From Morinoia aosen (lineage: Eukaryota; Arthropoda; Malacostraca; Amphipoda; Talitridae), in the NCBI GenBank assembly GCA_030386875.1, contig CM059569.1:49949842-50013841 (forward strand): 64,000 nt of DNA, written 5' to 3'. The position numbers and the translations under genes were made by a program. Under the pieces are notes generated by a model. The model was not told the origin of the DNA. It worked only from the letters and a program-made list of their open reading frames with translations, and did no database searches. Shown piece by piece: positions 49,601-58,972 of this stretch. The first letter of the stretch is position 1. Each line of letters opens with the position of its first letter.

Positions 49601-52600
49601 ACATTATTTTTTTTAAATCTTATGACCCGTATACGTTACGATATTTTGCTAAAATCGGAGATGTGGAAAATTTTAGGGGGAATTTATCCACAACAAAATG
49701 TGGTGCTCACTTTTTCTGTCTACAAGATCCTGCTATCCTATCCAGATGAAAGTATTTCACACAACAGCGGTCTGTTATTCAGAAGTAAATTGTTAGAACA
49801 GTACAGCGGATGTCACAACGTTTAACTCATCGATTACCTAGTCATTGTGTATTTACTAGTGAACCATTACCCAACTATCACAATTACAGAAATTTAATCT
49901 ACCATAATCTTCGGTAAGAAATCCATGTAAAATAAATGGATTGGGCGATAAATTTAGTAAACCCAAGTCACTCAAGCTTGGTGCTGAGTAAAGATTTTCG
50001 GCATTTTCTTTCGTTTTCATGTAAGTCTTCTTTACAATTCGAAATGGTATGTAAGATAAAAAAACTGTATGATAGTTATTTGTACTTTTCAGTCCACATC
50101 ATCCAAATGTCCTTTCAAAATAAGGTAAATACCGCTCCTCTTAGGTTCTCGAAAACTAATGGCTGGTAGCCATCTCTTCAGAAAGATTACCTAAGACGTA
50201 TAAAATTATCTAACATGATATGTGAAACTCACCCATTACCCGCGTCAAAACACTTAGACAGTTGTTCACCATGTTCTCAATGTGAAACAGTTATTCCATA
50301 CATTTCTTGAAACTCAAAACGAATGGAAAAGTTGAGCTAACTCGTTGAATATATTGTGAGTATATTTGTATTTTACTAGAGTATTGAGATGCCGTCATGT
50401 CCTTCAAAAATTTACTAAAAATTATATTTTCCTACGTGTCTGCCTTTTCATTAAGCTTTTTTCTGAAAGTCTAGTTCCACCAATACAATCACCTCTTTTC
50501 CACGTGTACAAAAACACATTACCTCTCCCGACCCACACAACTATCGGCCACCACTTAGAACATCACTTGTAAAGACAGTCATCTTCTCGGCGCAGGGCGG
50601 TTAAGTACCGGAATTTCGACTATAAACGCCCTGATTTGATTTAACTTCGGTCCCGGGGGTATATTCGCCCGACCGCAAATTCTCAGGCGGTAATAGGAAA
50701 CGAAGAAGACAGGAAGATGAAGTTAGACGGGGAACTCTTCTATTCAGCTCATTCTCAACTCCCACAATTCCTCTCTTCAGGTTGAGAAACTGAAAGTCCA
50801 TTTCCACAACCCGATTTTAAAAATGACACGACCAATAAAGACGCTTTCTCTGGGGGAAGATATTTCGATACCACAGGAAATTCTTCAAACCTGTAACGCG
50901 TGCTAGTGAGCCAGAAGTGAGGTAGTTGCCAATCATGCCGGCGCACTGAGCACCGAGGCTGTGGCCGGCGAGGTTTGTTTTCTTGAAGTCCAGGCCGACG
51001 TCAGTTGCCATCCACTCCAAGACAGATGTTGTATATTCAGCCATCTGGGGGAAATTAATTCGGACTTGGTATTCAAATAATTTCGTTTCATTGTGACGAC
51101 TGTGGTGATGTAGTATTCTTCCTGTGTGCGCATGTGTGTAGATGCCTGTATCAGCCAAGGACCCTTACTTTAAGATATTTTAAAAAACAATGATGTGCTA
51201 TTTGTATGGTCTGCATTGGAAATAAACAGTTTTTATTTTTTATTTTTTTCATTACGTATTCAGAATGAAGAGTAAAAACGTAACTAAAAACATTATATGA
51301 CAAGCTATGATTTCGCCTAAAAATCCACCTCTCTACGCTTGAAACGTGAACGGCGAAAATATTTTCTCGCTCATCCATAGCGACAAACTTTTGTCAAGGA
51401 TATGGCTGAAGTGTTGAGCTAAACTGCGTAACCGAATGGCTGAAGTGTTGAGCTAAACTGCGTAACCGAATGGCTGAAGTGTTGAGCTAAACTGCGTAAC
51501 CGAATGGCTGAAGTGTTGAGCTAAACTGCGTAACCGAATGGCTGAAGTGTTGAGCTAAACTGCGTAACCAACTGGCTGAAGTGCTGAGCTAAACTGTGTA
51601 GCCGAATGGCTGAAGTGTTGTGCTAAACTGTGTAACCGAATGGCTGAAGTGTTGTGCTAAACTGTGTAACCGAATGGCTGAAGTGTTGTGCTAATCTGCG
51701 TAACCGAATGGCTGAAGTGTTGTGCTAAACTGTGTAGCCGAATGGCTGAAGAGTTGTGCTAAAATGTATCCTCATGTATTCAAATAATAATAAGGTGTTG
51801 ACAAGGTAGCTGGGTATCAACAATGCCAATGTCAAAACTCTTTATTCGTGTAGAATTAGAATCAATCCTAGAGCTTAGCTGTGCAAATTTACGAGGCAAG
51901 AGCAATTTTTAACCGTGAAATAAAGTGTTATTTTCGCAAAATATTGTGACCAAGTACTTTCAGTGCACTTTAATTGATTTTTACCACAATACTATGGCTA
52001 AGATCCGCTAATATTTTACACTTTTTAAATAAGTAAAACTGAACTGATGCAGTTCCACGTAATAGTTCTAGTTTCTCCGTAATAGTTTCCACTGAAGCAA
52101 AATTATGAGTTGCCGAACAGCCAATCACGCTAAAATTACTACTATTAGTATATATAATTATATGAAGTACTCTGAATTAGATGGAATAGTGTTCGCACAA
52201 TCATCTTATAGTTACTACTATGAAAATATCTTGTTATATAAAGCACTCTAAATTAAAGTAAATTGAATTCGCGCAATCATCTCATATGAATAAAAGTGAA
52301 TTTAGTTTGCATAATCATCTTATAAATACTACTATGACAAAACATAATTGGATTAAGTACTCTGAATTAGAGAAAATTGAGTTTGGTGCTGTACGAGCGC
52401 TGAAGCCCTTGCACCTCAGCAGCCAAACCCCACCTCGTACACGCCGGCAGTGGCAGCCACGTAGTCAGGAGCTGCTGCCAGCTCACCCCAGTCCACCGAG
52501 ATGAAGTTGACGTCGTCCCGATCCAACATGGCTGTGTGTTCGAGTCAACAACGTCAGTTGGAGCATACCAAAGTATGGGATGAATTTAATTACAGCCGAT

Positions 52601-55554
52601 CTTCTAATGATATTTATGCAAAGACATTTTAAAAACCTGTGATGGTGTTTGTACCATCTTTATTGGAAACAACCTGTTTCTCTTTTATTTCATTTTTCCA
52701 CTCTCTTCCGTTAAGCCTTGCACAAAGACCGTAAAATTGCCTTTGATAATTTCAAAGCGTAAAGTTTCAGCTCTCACTGTGGACAGACTTCATGAATTGC
52801 TGAGGTGCACAACTGACCGTCTCTGCTGTCCAGGATCCACCCAGTCTTGCCGTCCACGGTGAAGCCATGGAAGGCGAGGTGCGTTTCTTTAGACGCGTCG
52901 AAGTGCGAAGCAGCGAAACTGTCCGCGTTGAAAGGCTCCAGCACGTATTCAATCAATGGGTTAGACCTTGAACACATAAAATTAAACACGGTTAGTGATT
53001 TTTAATGAAGGTATTGTACGGTTGTTGTTTTTAAATCTCAAAATAATGTATTGAATCGATCACTCATAGTGATATTTCATTTTTTAAACACGATAAGTAA
53101 TTGTTATAAGAGGTAATGAACAGTTATCGTCTTTTTATTTGAAAATAATATATGAAATCAGTTTATTCACCCTAAAGTTCTCGTTCTTTAATCCTAAAAT
53201 AATGTATTAAATCGAATCATTCATGTTGAAATTCCAATTCGTACATTAAGCATTAAAAAACTGTCATATGCCAAACCTCATTCTTCTACAAAGCCTAGTG
53301 CAAAAGACTATTCAAATAAACTGCATTTTGTGCCTGTAAAAACATTTTCCATAAAAATAATATGGATAAATATCTTTATGACATTCAGATCGAACGCTAC
53401 GAGCCTTTCGAATTAACCAGGTTCAAGATATTTGCCTTTGATGAAAATTTGCAGTTTACTTAGTCTAACAATAAAAAAACTTCAAGGATAGTTGTTTCTA
53501 AAAGATTCATCCCTACCATTCTACCCACCACCGCTCAAAGCCCACTATCCCTGCCGTTTTATTTTAGTTCAAATCATTTCCACCCTTACTTTCCCGATAG
53601 GTTCTACGAAATTCGAAAAATGACTCACACGTATAAATTACAAATGTAAATGACTTTCCTGGGCATCTCATATTTTTCCGCATCATCTTGAAATTATTTT
53701 ATATCACATTATTGCCGAATTTCAAATTCGGCTAACGATGTATAACAAGCATTTTCTTAAACTATTTTTCTAAGAATGCATTAAAGCTCACCTCGTTAGA
53801 GCCAAAATATGGCTTGAACTTCGACAGTGGCTGTCGAAGACCAATTATCCATACAAACCAATTCGAAAAATAACCCTCCTAGACACATAAACTATTTATG
53901 TATATAGCTTTCGTGAGTACTCTATATTTCGTTCACATCATCTCGAAATTATTCCAAATGACATTATAGTCTAATATCAAATTCGGCAACCAATAATACG
54001 CGGTACGAGGTATTTTTCTAAGCATGTATTTTGGCTCACCTCGTCCAGAGCCAAAAGTTGACTTGGTCCTCGACAGCCCTGGGTTTGGTGTTGGGCTCTG
54101 GCGACAGCAGCTTCTGCCAGTTGTCTCCCCAGCCGTACGAGAGCTCTACCAGCCGCGCCCTCAAGCTCGGCTCGTAGGCAGCGAACGCCGCCTCGCGCTC
54201 CAGCCGGCTCATGCTCACCCCTCCTGACACCGCCAGCACGCATGCCAGCACCGCTGTAGTGAACGAGCAACGGGATGGCGTTTGATAAATGGAAATATAG
54301 ATTTCTTTGATGATGTGGTAAAGTAGAAGTATTATTAGTATTAGTAGTAGTTGTATTAGTAGTAGTAGTAATAGTAGTAGTAGTAGTAGTAGTAGTAGTA
54401 ATACAGTAGTGGTAATAGTAGAGAGCTTGCCAGCGCTTGATGATGTAGTTCAGTGACTTTCGTTCATTTTATGGACGGAAAATGTAGACTTCATAATTGA
54501 TTCAGAAAATAGTTTTCGTATACCATGCTTGCCCAATGAAATAGCGAGAAAATAAATAATAAAAAAAATCTTGAATATGTTTTGGTTCTATTGTTTTGAG
54601 CCCAGGCCCATTATCGACGACATGCAAAGCTCAAATCTATTTAAATTAGAGAACCGTCAGATTATACAGCATGTCTCCACGGGTTTATCATTTGTACAAT
54701 GTTTTTCGGCATTGAATATTTTTTCCTTTCTCATTGTTTTTAAATTTTATTTTGCACATTTTTCTGAACGTAAACCTTCCTCCTCTCCTCACGAGCTGCC
54801 CAACAACTCAGAGCGACATTTAAGGTTGCAAAGCCGTCGTCGGAGCGTTAATTGATTTACAGTTCAATGTTGCCCCTCATGCTTCTAAAAAATTTCTGCT
54901 TTGTTTTTGACTCTAAACTTCTAACGTAAAACTTTCGACATAAGTATCTAATGAATCTCCAAGTATGTTTTTATAAAATTCGGTGGAAATAAGCTCAGGT
55001 TCGAAATAATTTTACTCTAAGTTTTTAAGATTTTTTCGCTAACTATTTTTTTCTTCGACAACGTCTTTTATTTAAACTTTTTTTCAAAAGAATCAAGTTG
55101 ATGGAAACAAGAACTAAGTGTCTACGATGAGCTAATGGCGAAGGAATAGTTTCCAGAAATAGAAATGTTCAGTTGCATTAATTTTGAATTCACGTTTCGC
55201 CTTCTACGATAATTATTAATCCATCTAAAGAAATGTGATCGAATAGAATACTTTTTGTGATAAGCATTTCCCTTTCAAAAGTTTTCACGAAATCTTTCCT
55301 TGGCGAGCAACACCAAAATAAAACCTCTTTAATTCCTCATAATGCTACATAGCATTAGCACATCCAGTTTTATTTGTTTAATTGTACCATTTCCTATAGT
55401 TTTGTATCAGGGTCTGAAACTCTGAATTTAGTACACCAAGGTGTGCTCTAGCTCTAACGCTTGTATTTAATGAAACGTCTAACAGTCATAATGCATAAAA
55501 ACGCGCTTCTTCCAAGCAGAATATCTTCCACTTACCTAGCACTCGGAGGTCCAT
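46544..55554 (-). CDS. Secreted pancreatic-lipase-family enzyme, complete, nine coding exons
   Basis: Predicted alpha/beta-hydrolase of the pancreatic lipase family, hydrolysing ester bonds of dietary or extracellular acylglycerols or phospholipids. Exons (minus strand): 55554-55536, 54253-54040, 52966-52818, 52531-52434, 51044-50891, 49005-48893, 48226-48115, 47595-47406, 46601-46544. The total is 1,107 bases, giving 368 residues plus TAA. All eight introns are GT-AG with compatible phases. Signal peptide about residues 1-20 (MDLRVLAVLACVLAVSGGVS). Oxyanion HGF at 111-113, VDWG near 140, nucleophile GHSLG with Ser189, GLDPA with Asp214, SCSHG with His291. Lid between Cys274 and Cys289 is short (14 residues, against about 23 in classical pancreatic lipase), which may allow phospholipase or galactolipase-like specificity (inference). 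NST sequon at 278. There is no C-terminal PLAT domain, as is usual for short arthropod members. Confidence 0.93.
47406..47595 (-). CDS. Lipase coding exon 8 (catalytic His)
   Basis: Acceptor GATTGCAG, donor ATTCC/GTGAGT. Encodes SCSHGRGPEYWIESI through CLQMGYPVDITGVDI. An in-frame TGA overlaps the donor itself, so reading through it would truncate the protein after GVDIP. Splicing to exon 9 avoids it. Confidence 0.93.
48115..48226 (-). CDS. Lipase coding exon 7 (lid region)
   Basis: Acceptor GGTTCAG, donor GTCA/GTGAGT. Encodes GCLGMIDRVGQVDFYPNGG through PGCPLVNSTEILDLV. Confidence 0.93.
48823..48879. repeat. Short (CAGCACCACCAC)n repeat beside a splice donor
   Basis: About five 12-bp units. 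On the lipase strand it is G-rich (GGTGGTGGTGCTGG) and starts 13 bases downstream of the exon 6 donor. Confidence 0.85.
48893..49005 (-). CDS. Lipase coding exon 6 (catalytic Asp)
   Basis: Acceptor TTTTTCAG, donor TGAT/GTAAGG. Encodes LDPAAPLFEE through VDIIHSNAGSLTD. Contains Asp214. A G-rich minisatellite begins 13 bases into the downstream intron. Confidence 0.93.
49108..49136 (+). ncRNA. Hammerhead-like core in a lipase intron (antisense)
   Basis: CUGAUGA (49108-49114), one extra U, a perfect 6-bp stem II (GGAAUA/UAUUCC, loop AUAA), then GAAAC (49132-49136). No Penelope coding remnant was seen next to it. It lies about 100 bases upstream of the exon 6 acceptor, on the strand opposite to the lipase. 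The sequence after GAAAC reads UGUUUC rather than GUUUC, so stem III/I geometry is disturbed. Confidence 0.5.
50891..51044 (-). CDS. Lipase coding exon 5 (nucleophile GHSLG)
   Basis: Acceptor CCCCAG, donor ACAG/GTTTGA (weak but GT). Encodes MAEYTTSVLEWMATDVG through NLAGHSLGAQCAG to ARVT. Contains catalytic Ser189. Confidence 0.93.
51402..51765. repeat. Minisatellite, 34-bp unit, in lipase intron 4
   Basis: About 10.7 units of GGCTGAAGTGTTGAGCTAAA then CTGCGTAACCGAAT. The left half has GTTGAGC and CTGCG, the right half GTTGTGC and CTGTG, so two homogenised halves are visible. Confidence 0.95.
52140..52385. repeat. Degenerate intronic repeat, lipase intron 4
   Basis: Three diverged copies of a block holding AAGTACTCTGAATTAGA and CGCACAATCATCTTATA...ACTACTATGA, about 75-100 bp apart. 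Confidence 0.6.
52434..52531 (-). CDS. Lipase coding exon 4 (VDWG block)
   Basis: Acceptor CACACAG, donor TACGAG/GTGGGG. Encodes MLDRDDVNFISVDWGE through TAGVYE. Ends in phase 0. Confidence 0.9.
52818..52966 (-). CDS. Lipase coding exon 3 (oxyanion HGF)
   Basis: Acceptor GTTCAAG, donor GACG/GTCAGT. Encodes SNPLIEYVLEPF through HLAFHGFTVDGKTGW to DSRD. Contains the oxyanion-hole HGF motif. Confidence 0.93.
53590..54095 (-). repeat. Tandem duplication including the 3' end of lipase exon 2
   Basis: About 53590-53845 and 53860-54095 are diverged direct copies. Shared blocks: ATTCGAAAAAT, TTTCGTTCACATCATCTCGAAA-like, CAAATTCGGC, TATTTTTCTAAG and, at the end, the exon border GCTCACCTCG...AGAGCCAAAA. 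The distal copy is the true exon end with its donor. The proximal copy (53792-53845) is a broken pseudoexon keeping GAG/GTGAGC. Confidence 0.8.
54040..54253 (-). CDS. Lipase coding exon 2
   Basis: Acceptor CACTACAG, donor GAG/GTGAGC. Encodes the rest of the signal peptide and the N-terminal region through NFWLWTR. Ends in phase 2. Confidence 0.9.
54330..54418. repeat. (AGT)n microsatellite
   Basis: Imperfect AGT/AGTAGT run of about 30 repeats interrupted by ATT and AAT, in lipase intron 1. Confidence 0.9.
55536..55554 (-). CDS. Lipase coding exon 1 (19-base microexon)
   Basis: ATGGACCTCCGAGTGCTAG followed by a perfect donor GTAAGT. It encodes MDLRVL plus the first base of an Ala codon. Chosen because it ends in phase 1, exactly what exon 2 needs, and completes a signal peptide. 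Confidence 0.82.
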
Positions 55555-55779
55555 GTTTGATGCGAGAGCTACTTCTCTGGAAAAAAATAAGGATTTTATT
55601 ATTAGTATTAAACGACATAAGTCAAACTGCTACATCAGATTTGTAATTTGTATTTCATTGAACAAATCTGGCCAGAAGAGATAGAAGGTTTCATAAATAT
55701 ACAATATGGATTGTACTCTCGGTAACTTACATGTACCTAGAATAATAAAAACCTTGTTTTTATTCTATTTGTTATCTCT

Positions 55780-55955
55780 TCATTTTTCGACCTAATGTGA
55801 AAAATCACCCTCTTATACGAAATATTTATGCATATGACTTGCTTGAGAATTTCATATTTTGTTCGCATCATCTTGAAACTATTTCATATGACATTATTGT
55901 CATATTTCCAATAGGGCAATTTTTCGAGAATCTTATTCGTAGAATAAAAAGAAGA
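55780..55955. repeat. Third copy of the lipase intron-1/2 module
   Basis: TTTTGTTCGCATCATCTTGAA, then TTTCATATGACATTATTGTC and neighbouring AAAAATCACCCTCTTATACG match the intronic part of the duplication at 53590-54095. No exon remnant is recognisable here. A short related AACATTATTGTCTAATTTCA block lies at about 56813. Confidence 0.6.
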
Positions 55956-55982
55956 ACCAGAGTAAAAAAAATATTACATCTA

Positions 55983-56024
55983 ATGCAAACGCTTCGGAAT
56001 TAAAATTCCATCATCAGTGCTGGA
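55983..56024 (-). ncRNA. Hammerhead-ribozyme-like core of the second Penelope fragment
   Basis: Minus strand: GCA, CUGAUGA (56017-56011), one extra U, a 6-bp stem II (GGAAUU/AAUUCC), then GAAGCGUU and UGC. The UGC pairs with the GCA preceding CUGAUGA, so stem I can start. The A-to-G change in GAAA (GAAG) probably abolishes or weakens cleavage. It lies about 215 bases after the GIY-YIG stop codon. Confidence 0.58.
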
Positions 56025-56234
56025 ACAGAAGAGAAAAAAAATTGTCGATTTTAAAAACAAAAATCATACATATTCCACAAAATTCTCTAAATGTATAAAA
56101 AGCCTAATTTTTTCATTTATACTCAATCAATAGCATACTCCTAATTCACACAAACACACATGTACGCGATAATTCAAATACAACAGCGAAACACACTATG
56201 CATACACACACACATACATACATACAGAATTACG

Positions 56235-56774
56235 TCAGTAGGTGGGGGCAATTGATAACTTTACGGCACTAATGTCTTTGTTGAGGTTAGGTTTATGAGT
56301 GAACATGAAAATGGACTCCAGAATTCTTAGGTCATGCTCACTGTTAGCTCGGCATAAAGTTGAGAAATTTGCATTTTTGAACGAGTGATTGGAATTTTCA
56401 CAGTGATCCCTAATTGCTGATTGGGGTGGAGTGGTTAGTGCACGGCCGGTTCTATGAGATATTCCTGCGTGTTGGCTATGTCTGATGAATTGTTGGAGTT
56501 TGGTATTACCAACGTAAGACTGCATGCAGCAGACAAACTTGTAAAAATAGACACAACCACTCCACAGGCACTCATCCAATCGTTCCTTCCTGCTAAAAAA
56601 GGATGCAATCTTAAAACTATTTTTATAAAACACGCTGACGTCGACCGTTGTAAAAAACCTACTAACCAGCGATAATACCTCCTTCTTCAGCTCTTGGTTC
56701 AAATAACCCATGAATGGTAACTCGACGTACAAAAAATCTGCTTTGGTACGTTCAAGGTTGCAGGAGAGGGGCAA
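56235..56774 (-). mobile_element. Penelope-like retroelement, 3' fragment with open GIY-YIG frame
   Basis: An uninterrupted 179-codon frame. The first part is the RT-to-nuclease linker (FLYVELPFMGYLNQELKKEV, FTTVDVSVFYKNSFKIASFF). Next come the GIY-YIG nuclease residues VYFYK...SYVGNT (75-91), Arg98, His99/His102 and the H/C-rich block AIRDHCEN. It ends with DLRILESIF (Glu153) and KPNLN. The GIY-YIG tyrosines are kept. No RT palm lies upstream, so it is a 5'-truncated or eroded insertion. The sequence differs clearly from the 4.3-5.4 kb fragment, so two PLE lineages are present. It sits about 700 bp upstream of the lipase start, on the same strand. Confidence 0.87.
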
Positions 56775-58725
56775 ATTTTACGATCTAAAGTTTTTTTTGT
56801 TTTAATTTTTTAACATTATTGTCTAATTTCAAATTAGGCTAACTATGCATACGATGCATTTTTTCAAAGTTCATAATCTCATTGTAATTACATTCATCCC
56901 ATTAATTCTTACCATTTAGGACTACATTAACCTTATTTGTGTTAGTTTCATAATATAATTGATGTACCCAACTTTCCTCCGCAAAAATAAGCACCATTTT
57001 TTTCATTTTAATATTTTGTCACCCCAGTGCAACGATGCGTATTAATGCCTTTCCCTTAAATCACCCCTCATTTTCCTTATAATACCGTTTCTTTCCTCAT
57101 TTTTGAAGCCTCTATAGCCCAGTAGCTACAACCCGAGCTGTTAAACTCCCTTTCTTTGAACGGAATTACAGTACACTGCTTCGTCAACTGCTTACCCGGA
57201 GAGCAGATCGTCAAAAAAGACAGCACAGACTTCGTCACGGCCCGACCAAGTGAAGTTGCCATTGGCTGGGAGCCGCCTTTTGAGAGCAGCGTTGCCTTCC
57301 AAGGCGTGGGAACGACATTTGGCGCCCTCTCTTCTGACCAGCAACTAACTGAACAACTTCAGCGGTGTCAAAAACAACTACAACGGTGGTCTCTGCGCAG
57401 AAATGTCAAAAGCGCTTAGACGTACATGTGTTAGCGAGCTCTTCAGCGAGCTACGCAGAAAAAATCGAGTTTTCATGCGAGTTTTCAGATGTTCTCATGA
57501 TTGAGCGTTTATTTTGGAATGAGGGATCTCCTATGTCAAGGGTATATTTTGTATGCAAAACGAAAGAAGATGTCATCATAATAAGCCAGTATTTTTGTTC
57601 CTCGCACTGATATGTTATGAGAATAATCTCACTAGAAAACACATGGCTATAAAGAGTTGATAGGACCGTCAGTGGTCCTCAATGTTTATTCGAGGAAAAA
57701 GTTCTCAGGAGATAACAAATTTTAGTAAAAAGTTTCGGTAGCTTATCTATCATGATTTCGTTCGTAGGAACCTACTGGTATCAACGAACGTTTCTGAATT
57801 TCTTCTTGCGATTCGAAATGAAAAATAAATACTTAAAGAGCTTCAAAATTCTAGAAGATAATATAGTGTTTAACGAGTACTTTCTCCCTGGTTCAGCTGT
57901 TAGCAGATGACGTAATCATGTTGCGAATGGGCCTCCATATCTCAGTTTTGTTATTGATAGCAAACTTTTATATATCGTACTATTTCGAGAACGCGAACAC
58001 TCGAGACAGCTGATTTCAAGTAAATACGACAACACAGACCTTCACTGAATGACTTGTTCATAACTTTTCTGTTTGGTTTCCTCGTTCAAACCTTAAGAAA
58101 ATTTAAATTGTGAATTAATGATTGATTGAGCACGACGAAAGTGAAAGCTTATGCTCAAGACTTTTAGTCTCAGTCACTTGCTCGTGCGAAGATCTGCAGT
58201 ATATGAGGCCACTCGTCGCCATTAGCACGCAGAAGCGTTTATTACGAGCATGTAAAAATTGGGAATGTCAAGCCTAGCAATCCAGAATCAATAATTGCTA
58301 TTGCCTTCCCGACCGTATACATAAATACGCATCTGCAAAGTACCGAACATGAGTTATAATTTTTTGTCTTCCTATTTTATTACCCGTGCATATGAGGGTC
58401 TTACTCAGTTATGCGACTTTAGTACAGTGACCTTCCCGCCTGAGATACTGATATTGGCCAGATAATGGGACACTCGTGTACATGCTGGGGGAAACCCTCA
58501 CTTTTAATGAAGGGAGGTTGACTAGTAAATATAGAGGGTGCTTAATATTTTGTACTTGCATGTATTTGATTTCATATATGTGATAAAGTGGAATTTCACG
58601 TATATAAATATCTATGAGTGTAAATAAATCCTCAAAACCACTTTTGCATATCACATCCAATAGATACATATTTAACAAAAAACTCAAATTAACAAATTAT
58701 TATGTCATTTTTAACTCAACTAAGG
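56775..58725. other. No gene recognised
   Basis: Open frames at 57156-57610 have no recognisable domain and no repeat structure was found. Confidence 0.35.
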
Positions 58726-58972
58726 GTTGGATTAATTTGAACTTGACTTGGATTAATTTGAACTTGACTCGGATTAATTTGAACTTGACTCGGATTAATT
58801 TGAACTTGACTTGGATCAATTTGAACTTGACTTAGATTAATTTGAACTTGACTTGGATTAATTTGAACTTGACCCGAAATAAATTGAACTTGACTCGGAT
58901 TAAATTGAACTTGACTCGGATTGAATTGAACTTGACTTGGATTAAATTGAACTTGACTTGGATTAAATTGAA
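58726..58972. repeat. Minisatellite, 21-bp unit (second, unrelated)
   Basis: About 12 units of GGATTAATTTGAACTTGACT plus C or T. The right half switches to GGATTAAATTGAACTTGACT. The minus strand is open across it (QVQINPS / QVQFNPS), a by-product. Confidence 0.94.

Noticed and set aside
53977..54270. 97-codon minus-strand frame overlapping lipase exon 2 in another frame
   Set aside because: The in-phase frame gives the signal peptide and splices correctly to exon 3; this one does not.
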